A stretch of DNA of 64,000 nt from an uncultured Psychroserpens sp. (GCF_947503375.1 NZ_CANNDQ010000002.1:335182-399181); one strand, 5' to 3'; shown: positions 9,062-18,647, numbered from the stretch's first letter. Notes: generated by a model from the sequence alone, not told the origin. A program made the numbers and translations.

Positions 9062-10242
9062 TGCTCAACGATTTCTTTACATATCAAGCACAAACTACAC
9101 CTCATCCCTTAGCGTTAAGCATTTCTCATGCCAATGGTTCATATATATATGATACAGATGGAAAGGCTTATTTAGACTATGTTGCCGGTGTTTCGGCATG
9201 TAGCTTAGGACATAGGCATCCAAAAGTTATCAAAGCTATAAAAGATCAATTAGATCAATACTTACATGTTATGGTTTATGGCGAATTTGCTCAAAAACCT
9301 GCAGTTGCTCTAGCAAAGTTACTCTCTAAAGTTTTACCAAAACCATTAGAAACAACCTATCTTACAAACTCGGGTACTGAAGCCATTGAAGGAGCACTAA
9401 AGTTAGCAAGACGTGTTACTGGTAGAAGTGAAATTATTGCAGCACATCAAGCGTATCATGGCAATACTATGGGTGCTTTGAGTATCATGGGATACGAAGA
9501 ACGTAAAAAGCCATTTAGACCATTAATTCCTGATGTGACTTTTATTTATTTCAATGTTGAAGAGGACTTATTACGTATTACCCAAAAAACTGCTGCTGTA
9601 ATCCTTGAAACAATACAAGGCGGAGCTGGCTTCATTGAGCCCAAACAAAATTATCTTAAAAAGGTAAGAAAAAGGTGTAATGAAGTTGGCGCACTTTTAA
9701 TATTAGATGAGATCCAACCAGGGTTTGGTAGAACGGGTAAGCTTTTTGGGTTTGAACATTACAATTGTATTCCTGACATACTAGTTACTGGTAAAGGGCT
9801 TGGAGGTGGTATGCCTATTGGAGCCTTTACGGCATCAAAAGAAATGATGACTCACCTGCAAGACAATCCAAAATTAGGACATATTACAACATTTGGTGGC
9901 CACCCAGTAATTGCAGCCGCAGCATTAGCAACAGTTAAAGAAATTACCCAAACCAATCTCATCTCTCAAGCCTTAGAAAAAGAACAACTTATAAGACAAT
10001 ATTTGGTTCATCCATTAATAAAAGAAATTCGTGGTAAAGGTTTAATGCTAGCTCTTTTAATGCCTACGGCAGAGATTACCACAGAAATTATACTAAAATG
10101 TAAAGCAGAAGGTTTGATATTGTTTTGGCTACTTTTTGAACCTAAAGCCATCCGAATTACACCTCCACTAACCATTTCAAATGATGAATTAATTAAAGGA
10201 TGTAAGCTTATTTTACGTGTTCTAGATTCTATTTCGGCATAA
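9061..10242 (+). CDS. Class III PLP-dependent aminotransferase (ornithine/acetylornithine-like)
   Basis: Cytoplasmic fold-type I aminotransferase of 393 residues. Visible features are YVAGVSACSLGHRHP near the N-terminus, TNSGTEAIEGALKLAR (PLP phosphate contact), AHQAYHGNTMGALS, the cofactor-aspartate motif LILDEIQPGFGRTGKLF, and the Schiff-base lysine in VTGKGLGGGMPIGAF. The ATG at 9061 is chosen over the adjoining TTG at 9058; it shares one base with the stop of the OstA-like gene, a sign of translational coupling. Substrate cannot be fixed from motifs: acetylornithine, ornithine and 4-aminobutyrate enzymes all look like this, and no arginine-pathway genes are nearby. Confidence 0.88.
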   Translation: MLNDFFTYQAQTTPHPLALSISHANGSYIYDTDGKAYLDYVAGVSACSLGHRHPKVIKAIKDQLDQYLHVMVYGEFAQKPAVALAKLLSKVLPKPLETTYLTNSGTEAIEGALKLARRVTGRSEIIAAHQAYHGNTMGALSIMGYEERKKPFRPLIPDVTFIYFNVEEDLLRITQKTAAVILETIQGGAGFIEPKQNYLKKVRKRCNEVGALLILDEIQPGFGRTGKLFGFEHYNCIPDILVTGKGLGGGMPIGAFTASKEMMTHLQDNPKLGHITTFGGHPVIAAAALATVKEITQTNLISQALEKEQLIRQYLVHPLIKEIRGKGLMLALLMPTAEITTEIILKCKAEGLILFWLLFEPKAIRITPPLTISNDELIKGCKLILRVLDSISA

Positions 10243-10410
10243 TTCATGTACTACAAATAATAAATTAACCCTTTGATTTTCAAAAATAAACAACACAGCT
10301 AACCCTCATTTTTATCACTGTTAATTATTTTGTTGAAAACATTGATCACAAACATTGAGATTTTTAAGGGATAAGAGTACTTTTAATATAACCAATAATG
10401 CAATTTGCTT

Positions 10411-11814
10411 ATGGAGTTCAGTCAACCTGACGACAACAATAATTTTTCGCTTACACGTTTCGAATCGATGCTTAAAACCAATCATGTTTTATTTTTCGAT
10501 TCTAATGAATTTGAAAACATCATCCACCATTATCTTGAAAATGGCAAGATAGCTTTAGCAAAAAAGGCCATAAAGTTAGGACTAGAACAGCATCCAACTT
10601 CAGTCAATCTTAAATTGTTCCTCACAGAAATATACATTATGGAGAATAAATTTTCTGAAGCAGATGATGTTTTAGATGAACTTTACATTCTTGAACCATC
10701 AAATGAAGAGATATACATACAGAAAGCTAGTGTGTTTTCTAAACAAGACTTTCATGAAAAGGCAATAGATACTTTAAAAGTAGCTTTAAAACTTAATCAA
10801 GGTGAAGAAGGGTTGAGCGATTTATTTGCACTCATAGGAATGGAATATCTATTCTTAGACCAATTTGACAATGCAAGAGAATATTTCACAAAATGTCTTG
10901 CACTAGACATTGAAGATTATTCTGCACTATATAATATCATTTACTGCTACGATTTTCTAGATCAGAATAACGAAGCGGTAGAGTTCTTAAATAATTATCT
11001 TGATAAAAACCCATATTGTGAAGTGGCATGGCATCAATTAGGACGTCAATACTTTACAATAAAAGACTATGATAAAGCCCTTGCTGCTTTTGATTTTGCA
11101 ATTATCTCAGACGATAGTTTTGTTGGCGCCTATCTAGAAAAAGGTAAGGTTTTAGAAAAGAAAAAACTTTATAATGAAGCTATAGAAAATTATAAAATCA
11201 CATTAGCTTTAGACGAACCAACTTCATTTGCCTTGCTTCGTATTGGCCACTGTCATGAAAAATTAGGACAAGATGACCTAGCGGTTCAATATTTTTATAA
11301 AACAGTTCACGAAGACCCATTATTAGATAAAGGATGGATTGCTATCACTAAATTTTACAACAAAAGACAAAACTATCAAAAAGCGCTTTTTTACATTAAT
11401 AAAGCTATAAATATTGATAGTGAAAATGTAATTTACTGGAAACTTTATGCTCAGATCAATCATAGACTTAATTTTCTTGAGGAAGCAGAGCGTGGTTATA
11501 AAAAAACACTTGATTTTGGTAATTATGAATTGCAAACCTGGCTATCTAGAACAGACATTTTAATTGCCCTTGGAGAATATGACGCAGCTATTCTAAACCT
11601 TATACAATCTGCAGAATTCTACCCTGAAACTGCCGAAATCGAATATCGACTAGCTGGTTTATATTTTACATTACATGAAAGTAATAAAGGCACTTATCAT
11701 CTTAAAAATGCATTACTTCTTAATCACGAATATGAATTTATTATAGAAGAGCTTTTTCCTAAAGTGCTGCAAAAACCTTCAGTTCAGAAAATGATTTCTG
11801 AATCTAAAAAATAG
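10411..11814 (+). CDS. Tetratricopeptide-repeat protein
   Basis: This 467-residue protein is built almost entirely of TPR units from about residue 30 to 460. Recognisable examples are EEIYIQKASVFSKQDFHEKA, VAWHQLGRQYFTIKDYDKAL, GAYLEKGKVLEKKKLYNEAI and ALLRIGHCHEKLGQDDLAVQ. There is no signal peptide or membrane segment, so it should act in the cytoplasm as a protein-binding scaffold. The ATG at 10411 is preferred to the TTG at 10405. It stands alone, 168 bases after the aminotransferase gene, with DUF368 genes downstream. Partners are unknown; this TPR family is widespread in Flavobacteriia. Confidence 0.88.
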   Translation: MEFSQPDDNNNFSLTRFESMLKTNHVLFFDSNEFENIIHHYLENGKIALAKKAIKLGLEQHPTSVNLKLFLTEIYIMENKFSEADDVLDELYILEPSNEEIYIQKASVFSKQDFHEKAIDTLKVALKLNQGEEGLSDLFALIGMEYLFLDQFDNAREYFTKCLALDIEDYSALYNIIYCYDFLDQNNEAVEFLNNYLDKNPYCEVAWHQLGRQYFTIKDYDKALAAFDFAIISDDSFVGAYLEKGKVLEKKKLYNEAIENYKITLALDEPTSFALLRIGHCHEKLGQDDLAVQYFYKTVHEDPLLDKGWIAITKFYNKRQNYQKALFYINKAINIDSENVIYWKLYAQINHRLNFLEEAERGYKKTLDFGNYELQTWLSRTDILIALGEYDAAILNLIQSAEFYPETAEIEYRLAGLYFTLHESNKGTYHLKNALLLNHEYEFIIEELFPKVLQKPSVQKMISESKK

Positions 11815-11871
11815 TCTTCAAAAAATAGTTTAATTTCTACTTTTAGCCAAAAAATACTCGTAGCTATTTCA

Positions 11872-11879
11872 TACCTTTA
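11872..11879 (+). promoter_or_regulatory. -7-like element (TACCTTTA) before the DUF368 pair
   Basis: TACCTTTA differs from the Bacteroidota consensus TAnnTTTG at the last base and lies 17 bases before the ATG at 11897. No clear -33 element was found, so this is a weak promoter call for the DUF368-DUF368-aroE operon. Confidence 0.3.
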
Positions 11880-11896
11880 CGCTATAATCAATCCTA

Positions 11897-12865
11897 ATGC
11901 AACGACAATTTAAAGACTATTTCTTTATCACATTAAAAGGTATAGCCATGGGAGCTGCAGATGTGGTTCCAGGTGTTTCTGGTGGAACCATTGCGTTTAT
12001 ATCAGGTATATATGAAGAACTTATAGAAAGTATTGATAACCTTAATTTAAGTGCATTCAAACTCTGGAAAGAAAAAGGTTTTAAAGCCGCTTGGAGTACT
12101 ATCAATGGTACTTTTCTTCTAGCCCTATTTTCAGGAATAGCTATCAGTATCCTATCTTTAGCCAAGTTAATAAAATGGCTACAACACAATGAGCCAATCT
12201 TATTATGGTCTTTCTTCTTCGGACTTGTACTGGCTAGCATTTTATATGTAGGCAAACAATTGAAAACTTGGTCACTAAAAATTATTATTGCTATAATTAT
12301 CACTTCAGTCCTTTCCTATTACATTACGCTTGCAGAACCTTTTGCGTCTCCCGATAGTTGGACATATCTATTATTTTGTGGTTTTATTGCCATTATTGCA
12401 ATGATATTACCTGGTGTTTCCGGCGCTTTTATCCTTCTTATTCTTGGCGTTTATCAAACAGCTATCAATACTGTAAATAACCTTATAGAAGGTGTTTCAA
12501 CTGGTAATTTTGAGTTATTAAAAGACGCTTTGTTTAAATTTTTTGTTCTTGCTTTAGGTGCCATAGTCGGACTTAAGGTATTTTCCAAAGCGCTTAATTG
12601 GATGTTTAAACATAAAAAGAACCTAACCTTGGCTATTCTTACAGGGTTTATGATTGGATCATTAAATAAGATATGGCCATGGAAAAGAATACTAAAAACA
12701 AGATTCAATTCTGAAGGAATTGAAGTAACAGCCTTAGATGAAAGTATTCTACCTAGTAATTACAGTGGAGATCCACAAATACTTTATGCCGTAATTTTTA
12801 TGATTACTGGATTTGCAACGATATTGATTCTCGAGAGCTTAGGACGTAAAAAAGCTGATTTGTAA
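11897..12865 (+). CDS. DUF368 (PopT-type) membrane protein, first copy
   Basis: Polytopic inner-membrane protein of 322 residues. It has the two inverted-repeat-like signatures of the family: MGAADVVPGVSGGTIAF at about 20-36 and MILPGVSGAFILLILGVYQ at about 172-190, separated by several hydrophobic helices. DUF368 proteins have been shown in other bacteria to recycle the undecaprenyl-phosphate carrier across the membrane (PopT), which supports cell-wall and surface-glycan synthesis; that role is carried over here from the family. The next gene is a paralogue whose start overlaps this stop by one base, so the two are made together. Confidence 0.9.
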   Translation: MQRQFKDYFFITLKGIAMGAADVVPGVSGGTIAFISGIYEELIESIDNLNLSAFKLWKEKGFKAAWSTINGTFLLALFSGIAISILSLAKLIKWLQHNEPILLWSFFFGLVLASILYVGKQLKTWSLKIIIAIIITSVLSYYITLAEPFASPDSWTYLLFCGFIAIIAMILPGVSGAFILLILGVYQTAINTVNNLIEGVSTGNFELLKDALFKFFVLALGAIVGLKVFSKALNWMFKHKKNLTLAILTGFMIGSLNKIWPWKRILKTRFNSEGIEVTALDESILPSNYSGDPQILYAVIFMITGFATILILESLGRKKADL

Positions 12866-13881
12866 TGCAAAACACTAGAAGCCTTAAAGATCGTATTTTT
12901 CTAGTCATCAAAGGCTTAGGAATGGGAGCAGCAAATAAAGTCCCAGGAGTTTCTGGCGGTGTTGTTGCCTTTGTTGCAGGTTTTTATGAAGAGTTTATTT
13001 TTTCACTACAACGGGTTAATAAAATTGCATTTAAGCTACTATTCAATGGCAGGTTTAAAAGTTTTTACCAATACATCAATGGGAAATTCTTAAGCCTTTT
13101 ATTCTTTGGAATGATTGTAAGCTACTTTAGTGTTTCAAAAATTCTAGATTATTTTCTCAAAAACTACGAACTATATGTCTGGAGTTTATTCTTTGGAATG
13201 ATAATAGGCTCAATATATTATATCAATAAAGATTTCAAAGATTGGAATTATAAAAGTATTCTTTCACTAGTTTTAGGAATCATTTTAGGCGTAGCTATTA
13301 GTTTCTTAGATCCTGCAAAAGAAAACGACAACTTATTATTTGTTTTTTTCTGTGGTATTATTAGTGTTTCAGGAATGACGTTACCAGGATTTTCAGGCTC
13401 ATTCGTTCTTATTCTTCTTGGAAATTATGTGCTGTTACTTGTAGATGCTGTAAATGCGCTTTATGATACATTTACAGAGCTGTTTTCGGGAAATTTTAGT
13501 TTTATTAAAAACGAGGTTCGATTGCGTTTATTAAAAGTGTTAGGTGTTTTTACACTAGGCTCAGTAACAGGTCTTGTGTCTTTTTCTCATGTTCTAAGTT
13601 ATGTTCTAAAGCACTATAAGAATATTACCACTGCTTCAATTATTGGTTTCATCATAGGATCACTTGGCGTTGTATGGCCTTGGAAAGAAACGATTTTCAA
13701 AACCAAAGATGATGGCAGTTTTTTATTTGACTCAAGAGGAGAAAAAGTGATTGCCAACTATGAGCGTTTTTTACCTGAGTTAAGCGGTGAAACTTATTTT
13801 GCTATTGCTTATATAATTTTAGGAATTTTGGTTGTACTAGCATTAGAATGGTATGGTCAACGCACAAAGAAGGACTTATGA
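12865..13881 (+). CDS. DUF368 (PopT-type) membrane protein, second copy
   Basis: This 338-residue paralogue of the preceding protein carries MGAANKVPGVSGGVVAFVAG at about 20-39 and MTLPGFSGSFVLILLGNY in the second half. In the second motif the valine of PGVSG is replaced by phenylalanine, and the intervening loops differ, so the copies have clearly diverged. The C-terminal part keeps the conserved GSLGVVWPWKETIFK segment seen as GSLNKIWPWKRILK in copy one. Its ATG uses the last base of the previous stop, and its own stop overlaps the aroE start by four bases (ATGA). Undecaprenyl-phosphate translocation is inferred from the family. A heteromeric or division-of-labour arrangement with copy one is possible. 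Confidence 0.9.
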   Translation: MQNTRSLKDRIFLVIKGLGMGAANKVPGVSGGVVAFVAGFYEEFIFSLQRVNKIAFKLLFNGRFKSFYQYINGKFLSLLFFGMIVSYFSVSKILDYFLKNYELYVWSLFFGMIIGSIYYINKDFKDWNYKSILSLVLGIILGVAISFLDPAKENDNLLFVFFCGIISVSGMTLPGFSGSFVLILLGNYVLLLVDAVNALYDTFTELFSGNFSFIKNEVRLRLLKVLGVFTLGSVTGLVSFSHVLSYVLKHYKNITTASIIGFIIGSLGVVWPWKETIFKTKDDGSFLFDSRGEKVIANYERFLPELSGETYFAIAYIILGILVVLALEWYGQRTKKDL

Positions 13882-14618
13882 TTAGATTTGGATTATTAGG
13901 AAAAAACATCGCTTATTCATTTTCTAAAGGTTACTTTACAAAAAAGTTTAAAACTGAAGGCTATCCGTTTTCCTACGAAAATTTCGATTTGAAAGATATT
14001 TCAGATTTTCCAACGTTGATACAAAACAACGTAAATATTGGAGGTTTTAATGTCACCATTCCATATAAAGAAGAAATTTTGCCTTATTTAAATAAGATTG
14101 ATAAAAAAGCAAAAAAAATAGGTGCTGTAAATACAATAACTGTAGCTTATGATGGCAAGCTAAAAGGGTATAATACAGATTATTACGGATTTAAAAAATC
14201 TATCAAACCATATTTAAAATCACATCATAAAAGCGCATTGATCTTAGGGACTGGAGGCGCCTCAAAGGCAATAGTTTATGTACTAAAAAAAATGAAAATA
14301 GATTACGATCATGTCTCTAGATCTAAAAAACCTGAAGCTAAGTTTACTTATGATAGTCTAACTGAAGATGATATTAAACATTACAAGATCATTGTTAATT
14401 GTACACCTGTAGGAACACATCCAAATGTTAATATTTGTCCAGATATCCCTTACGATGGAGTTACTAAAGCGCATTTGTTATACGATTTGATCTATAATCC
14501 AGAAGAAACTAAGTTTATGAGGTTAGGCAGACTTCAAGGCGCACAAACATGTAATGGACTTAAAATGCTAGAGTTTCAAGCAGAAAAAGCATGGAGCATT
14601 TGGAATTCTACATTATAA
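13878..14618 (+). CDS. aroE: Shikimate dehydrogenase
   Basis: NADPH-dependent reduction of 3-dehydroshikimate to shikimate, in aromatic amino-acid synthesis. From the ATG at 13878 the protein has 246 residues. It shows the substrate-binding start FGLLGKNIAYSFSKGYF, the catalytic Lys64 in FNVTIPYKEE, IGAVNTI, the catalytic Asp101 in GYNTDYYGF, the nucleotide-binding GTGGASKA near 125-132, and NGLKMLEFQAEKAW at the C-terminus. The start overlaps the DUF368 stop by four bases, so translation is coupled to a membrane protein with no evident metabolic link. An in-frame upstream extension to 13848 is rejected because it lies wholly inside the DUF368 gene. Confidence 0.95.
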   Translation: MIRFGLLGKNIAYSFSKGYFTKKFKTEGYPFSYENFDLKDISDFPTLIQNNVNIGGFNVTIPYKEEILPYLNKIDKKAKKIGAVNTITVAYDGKLKGYNTDYYGFKKSIKPYLKSHHKSALILGTGGASKAIVYVLKKMKIDYDHVSRSKKPEAKFTYDSLTEDDIKHYKIIVNCTPVGTHPNVNICPDIPYDGVTKAHLLYDLIYNPEETKFMRLGRLQGAQTCNGLKMLEFQAEKAWSIWNSTL

Positions 14619-14696
14619 AGGCGTTAAATAAGGTATCTTTTTTGTAAATCAGCCACCTATTACTATCTTAGCTTTCTAACATAAATACATTGAAAG

Positions 14697-16697
14697 ATGT
14701 CTGAGAATGATAACCTGCAAGATGCAGATGGAAAGATTGAATCAAATACAACTCAAACCACTCCAAATACTGAAGCCGAAAATAGTATTGATGAGACAAG
14801 TAAGAATGTAGAACAAACTATAGAGTCTACTCTTGAAACCAGTACAAGTTCAGAAGCAAATGCTGAAAGCAAAGAAGCACCTTCTGAAAGTGATATAAAA
14901 GCTGACGCTCATGTTGAAGAAATTGAAGAAGCAAATGCTGAAGATGCTGAAGATGAAAGCAATAGTGAGCGCCATACATTAGAAACTAAAGATTATCACG
15001 CCATGTCAATGGAGCAATTGACAGATGAGTTGGAAGTGCTTTTAAAAGAACAAAAAATTCAAACCATAAAATCTCAAGTAGATGAAATTAAATCTGAGTT
15101 CAACTCAAAATTTAGTGAGTTACTAGAACAGAAGAAGGAAGAATTTTTAAATGAAGGCGGTAATGAAATTGATTTTTACTATACGACTCCAGTTAAGAAA
15201 CGTTTTAATGAGGCCTATAAAACCTATAGAAATAGCTTAAACAGTTATTATAAAACTCGTGAAACAAACTTAAAAGAAAATCTAGAACGTAGACTTACTA
15301 TTATAGAAGAAATCAAGGGACTGATTAATGTTGAAGAAAACATCAACACCACTTACAAACACTTTAAAGATTTACAAGAACAATGGCGAAATGCTGGTCC
15401 AATTCCCAGAGATCGCTACAATAACGCTTGGAATACATACCACCATCATGTTGAGATTTTTTATGATTTCCTGCATTTAAATCGTGATTTACGCGATATG
15501 GATTTCAAACATAACCTAGAGCAAAAAACTAAAATCATAGAGCGCGCTGAAGAACTAGCAAAAGATGATAACATCAATAGAGCCTTTAGAGAATTACAAG
15601 TGCTGCATAAACTTTGGAAAGAAGATCTAGGACCTGTTGCCAAAGAACACAGAGAAGAAATATGGGGCCGCTTTAGTAATGCTACAAAAACGATTCATGA
15701 TAAGCGTCAGGCTTATTATGCCGATTTAGATAAAGCTTATGAAGTTAACCTTGAAAAGAAGGAAGAGATCATTTCAAAAATAGATGAAATTGCTAAAGAC
15801 CAACCAAAATCACATCAAGCATGGCAAAAAAATATAAAGCTAGTTGAAGGCCTAAGGCAAGATTTTTTTAATGCTGGCAAAGTACCGCTCAAGGTTAATG
15901 AAGCCACTTGGTCAAAATTTAAAACATCTGTTAGAAACTTCAATAGAAATAAAAACACCTTTTATAAAAGCTTAAAGAAAGCCCAATACGAAAACCTTCA
16001 AAAAAAGCTAGAGCTTATAAAAATTGCTGAAGATAACAAAGACAATGACGATTTTGATTTGACTACACCTTTAATGAAAAAAATACAATCAGATTGGAAA
16101 ACTATTGGTCATGTTCCACGAAGAGATAGTGATAAAATATGGAAGCAATTTAAATCTGCATGTAACCATTATTTTGATAAACTTCATGCTGAACGAAATG
16201 CTTCAAATAAGGAAGAAATGGCAGCATTTGAAGAAAAAGCAGCTTTACTTGAAACGGTTAAAAGTATTGAACTTTCTGGCAAACCAGAAAAAGATATTGA
16301 AACTATAAAAGACAAGATCAAAGCTTGGAAAACTATTGGTCATATTCCAAACAACAAACGTTATATCGATGGAAAATTCAATAAAGCTATTGATGAATTG
16401 TTTGGAAAACTCGATATAGATAAAGCCAAATTGGAAATGATCAAGTTTGAGAATAAATTAGAAACACTTTCTAATCCAAATGACACTCGCTTATTAGACA
16501 ACGAACAAAACTACATTAAGAAGAAAATTAGTGAAATAAAAAGTGATATTAATCAACTTGAGAACAACCTTCAATTTTTCTCGAATGTAGATGAATCAAA
16601 TCCTTTAGTTAAAGATGTTCTTAAAAACATTGAAAAACACAAAGACAATCTTAGTACGTGGAAAGATAAACTTAAAAAGGTTAGAAACATGTACTAA
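14697..16697 (+). CDS. DUF349 repeat protein
   Basis: This 666-residue cytoplasmic protein begins with an acidic, low-complexity region of about 100 residues rich in Glu, Ser, Thr and Asn. It then has five or more tandem DUF349 units of about 70-75 residues, recognised by the recurring pattern of a charged helix and W(K/R)xxGxxP such as EQWRNAGPIPRDRYNNAW, KLWKEDLGPVAKEHREE, SDWKTIGHVPRRDSDKIW and KAWKTIGHIPNNKRYIDG. The C-terminal 60 residues are a coiled coil. DUF349 proteins are almost universal in Bacteroidota, but a mechanism is not established; helical repeats of this type suggest binding to another macromolecule. Confidence 0.88.
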   Translation: MSENDNLQDADGKIESNTTQTTPNTEAENSIDETSKNVEQTIESTLETSTSSEANAESKEAPSESDIKADAHVEEIEEANAEDAEDESNSERHTLETKDYHAMSMEQLTDELEVLLKEQKIQTIKSQVDEIKSEFNSKFSELLEQKKEEFLNEGGNEIDFYYTTPVKKRFNEAYKTYRNSLNSYYKTRETNLKENLERRLTIIEEIKGLINVEENINTTYKHFKDLQEQWRNAGPIPRDRYNNAWNTYHHHVEIFYDFLHLNRDLRDMDFKHNLEQKTKIIERAEELAKDDNINRAFRELQVLHKLWKEDLGPVAKEHREEIWGRFSNATKTIHDKRQAYYADLDKAYEVNLEKKEEIISKIDEIAKDQPKSHQAWQKNIKLVEGLRQDFFNAGKVPLKVNEATWSKFKTSVRNFNRNKNTFYKSLKKAQYENLQKKLELIKIAEDNKDNDDFDLTTPLMKKIQSDWKTIGHVPRRDSDKIWKQFKSACNHYFDKLHAERNASNKEEMAAFEEKAALLETVKSIELSGKPEKDIETIKDKIKAWKTIGHIPNNKRYIDGKFNKAIDELFGKLDIDKAKLEMIKFENKLETLSNPNDTRLLDNEQNYIKKKISEIKSDINQLENNLQFFSNVDESNPLVKDVLKNIEKHKDNLSTWKDKLKKVRNMY

Positions 16698-16698
16698 T

Positions 16699-16706
16699 TA
16701 AATTTG
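16699..16706 (+). promoter_or_regulatory. -7 element (TAAATTTG)
   Basis: Exact match to TAnnTTTG, starting two bases after the DUF349 stop codon and ending 17 bases before the ATG at 16724. It would give the small exported protein its own transcript with a leader of about ten bases. Confidence 0.4.
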
Positions 16707-16723
16707 CATACAAATCAAAGCCA

Positions 16724-17113
16724 ATGAAAACTATTTTATTCTTTATTTTACTATGTGTATCGACAGTCTCTAATCAAAAAAAACCGATTGATAAATGGGT
16801 TCAGTCAGTCATTGATGATCTAGTAGAAATGAATGACTTAGAAAAATATAGTAATGTTGAAATTCCTTCGGATGTGAACATTAATTTTATTGCAATAGAA
16901 TCGGTTAAAGATGTAACTATAGTTGACGATACGATAAATATGCTTGTTGATCATGGAAAAGGCAAATATTGCACTAAACTAACATTTAAGTACATTGAAA
17001 AAAATAATAGATTTTATCTAAAATTTTCAGAAGTTATCACGAGAATGACACCTCTTGATACCGAACGAAAATACATCAACCCATGGGTGAGCCGATCTAA
17101 AGTTTGTGATTAA
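16724..17113 (+). CDS. Small exported hypothetical protein
   Basis: This 129-residue protein has a hydrophobic N-terminus (FFILLCVSTVSNQ, about 5-18) that looks like a signal peptide, so the mature protein of about 110 residues is probably periplasmic. I do not recognise the family. The rest is a mixed alpha/beta sequence with a strand-rich middle (DVNINFIAIESVKDVTIVDD) and two cysteines, one near residue 87 (KYCTKLTF) and one at the penultimate position, which could form a disulfide. It stands alone between the DUF349 protein and the helicase with its own -7 element. No function is proposed. Confidence 0.6.
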   Translation: MKTILFFILLCVSTVSNQKKPIDKWVQSVIDDLVEMNDLEKYSNVEIPSDVNINFIAIESVKDVTIVDDTINMLVDHGKGKYCTKLTFKYIEKNNRFYLKFSEVITRMTPLDTERKYINPWVSRSKVCD

Positions 17114-17178
17114 AATCAAAATTTCATATTTCTATTATCAATTGCAGCAATGGTCTTGCATAATTTCTAAACGAGCAT

Positions 17179-18414
17179 ATGACATTCAAAGATCTTGATC
17201 TTAACAAACCTCTCCTCAAAGCGATTGATGCTGCGAACTATACAGTACCAACATTAATTCAAGAACAAACAATTCCTTTAGTATTAAAAAAGAAGGATAT
17301 TATCGCTTCGGCGCAAACAGGAACAGGAAAAACCGCTGCTTTTGCCTTACCTATCTTACAATTATTATTTGATAAACAAGATGCTCCTAAAAAAGGAAAA
17401 AAGATCAGAGCATTAGTAATTAGTCCAACACGAGAATTAGCTGTTCAAATAGGAAAAAACTTCAAAGCTTATAGTACTTATACCAATCTAAGGCCTACAG
17501 TAATCTTTGGTGGCACTGGTATTGAGCCACAAATTGAAATATTAAAAAAAGGGGTAGATATAGTGATTGCAACACCTGGTCGCTTACTTGATTTACACAA
17601 ACAAGATCTTATTAATCTAGCCCATATAGAAATTCTTGTTCTAGACGAAGCAGACCTAATGCTTGATATGGGTTTTATAGATGATATTAAAAAAATAGAA
17701 CGTTTATGTCCTGAAACAAAACAAAGTTTGTTGTTCTCAGCCACGATGCCTTACAAAGTAGAGCAATTAGCTAGTAGTATTTTAAAATCCCCAGAACGTA
17801 TAGAAGTTACACCTACCTCATCACCTACGAAAAATGTAAGTCAGTTATTATACTATGTACCAAAACGCAATAAAATAGAATTATGCTTGCACTTATTAAG
17901 AAATACTGTAAAAGGGAATGTTCTCATTTTCAGACGTACAAAATTTGGTGTTGATAAACTAGAACAAGCGCTTTCAAAAAATGGCTATAATGTTGATCGA
18001 TTACATGGCGACCGCTCACAAAGTGAACGTCAAACTGCACTTAATAAATTTAAAAATGGGAAAGTCAATATCTTAATAGCCACAGATGTTGCCGCTCGAG
18101 GCATTGATATTAATGAGTTAGATACAGTAATCAATTTTGATCTACCAAATATACCAGAAACCTATGTGCACCGAATAGGCAGAACAGGTAGAGCTAATCA
18201 TTTCGGACAATCATACTCTTTTTGTTCAGCCGATGAAAAATCTTATGTAAAAAAAATACAACAGTTAATTAATGTTCAAATTCCTATTGAAGAACACCAT
18301 CCTTATCCGTTAGATCCATCAGCAAAACCTATTGTTCATAAAAAGAAAGGAAGCAAATACAAAAAAGGGAGAAAAGGTGAAGGCTCAAAAAAGAAAAAAA
18401 AGCGCTGGTATTAG
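17179..18414 (+). CDS. DEAD-box RNA helicase (RhlE-like)
   Basis: ATP-dependent RNA helicase of 411 residues. All core motifs are present in order: the Q motif (YTVPTLIQEQTIP), Walker A AQTGTGKT, PTRELAVQ, TPGRLLDL, DEAD (near residue 160), SAT, then the second RecA domain with ARGIDI and HRIGRTGR. The tail of about 30 residues is almost all Lys, Gly and Ser, which is typical of RNA-binding extensions in RhlE/CsdA-type helicases. It probably remodels rRNA or mRNA structure, for instance in ribosome assembly or at low temperature. It has no close neighbour and is followed by 233 bases without a convincing gene. Confidence 0.93.
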   Translation: MTFKDLDLNKPLLKAIDAANYTVPTLIQEQTIPLVLKKKDIIASAQTGTGKTAAFALPILQLLFDKQDAPKKGKKIRALVISPTRELAVQIGKNFKAYSTYTNLRPTVIFGGTGIEPQIEILKKGVDIVIATPGRLLDLHKQDLINLAHIEILVLDEADLMLDMGFIDDIKKIERLCPETKQSLLFSATMPYKVEQLASSILKSPERIEVTPTSSPTKNVSQLLYYVPKRNKIELCLHLLRNTVKGNVLIFRRTKFGVDKLEQALSKNGYNVDRLHGDRSQSERQTALNKFKNGKVNILIATDVAARGIDINELDTVINFDLPNIPETYVHRIGRTGRANHFGQSYSFCSADEKSYVKKIQQLINVQIPIEEHHPYPLDPSAKPIVHKKKGSKYKKGRKGEGSKKKKKRWY

Positions 18415-18620
18415 TTAATATGCGAATTCTTAATGCCTATAAAATCACTACCAAACTATATAATTCCATAAACATGCGTTATGTTGATTTTATTCACATA
18501 AGATTTGAAAGGATCAATTCCAACTAACATTTTTTGCTAAAACTATATTCAACTCTATGATTAAAACAAAAAAAAATCAAAGCGTTTCAAAAGTTTATAA
18601 ATAGATTTTATAAAAGTCTG

Positions 18621-18628
18621 TATCTTTA
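18621..18628 (+). promoter_or_regulatory. -7-like element (TATCTTTA)
   Basis: One mismatch from TAnnTTTG, 19 bases before the ATG at 18648. There is no convincing -33 element. Confidence 0.3.
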
Positions 18629-18647
18629 AGTATAAAACCTAACCAAA

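Noticed and set aside
10355..10552. ORF overlapping the start of the TPR gene in another frame.
   Set aside because: It overlaps a strong TPR coding region and has no family match; the TPR frame is the real one.
18420..18527. Short ORF of 35 codons after the helicase gene (ATG at 18420).
   Set aside because: No recognisable motif, no promoter, no likely start context, and AT-rich; a chance ORF is more likely.
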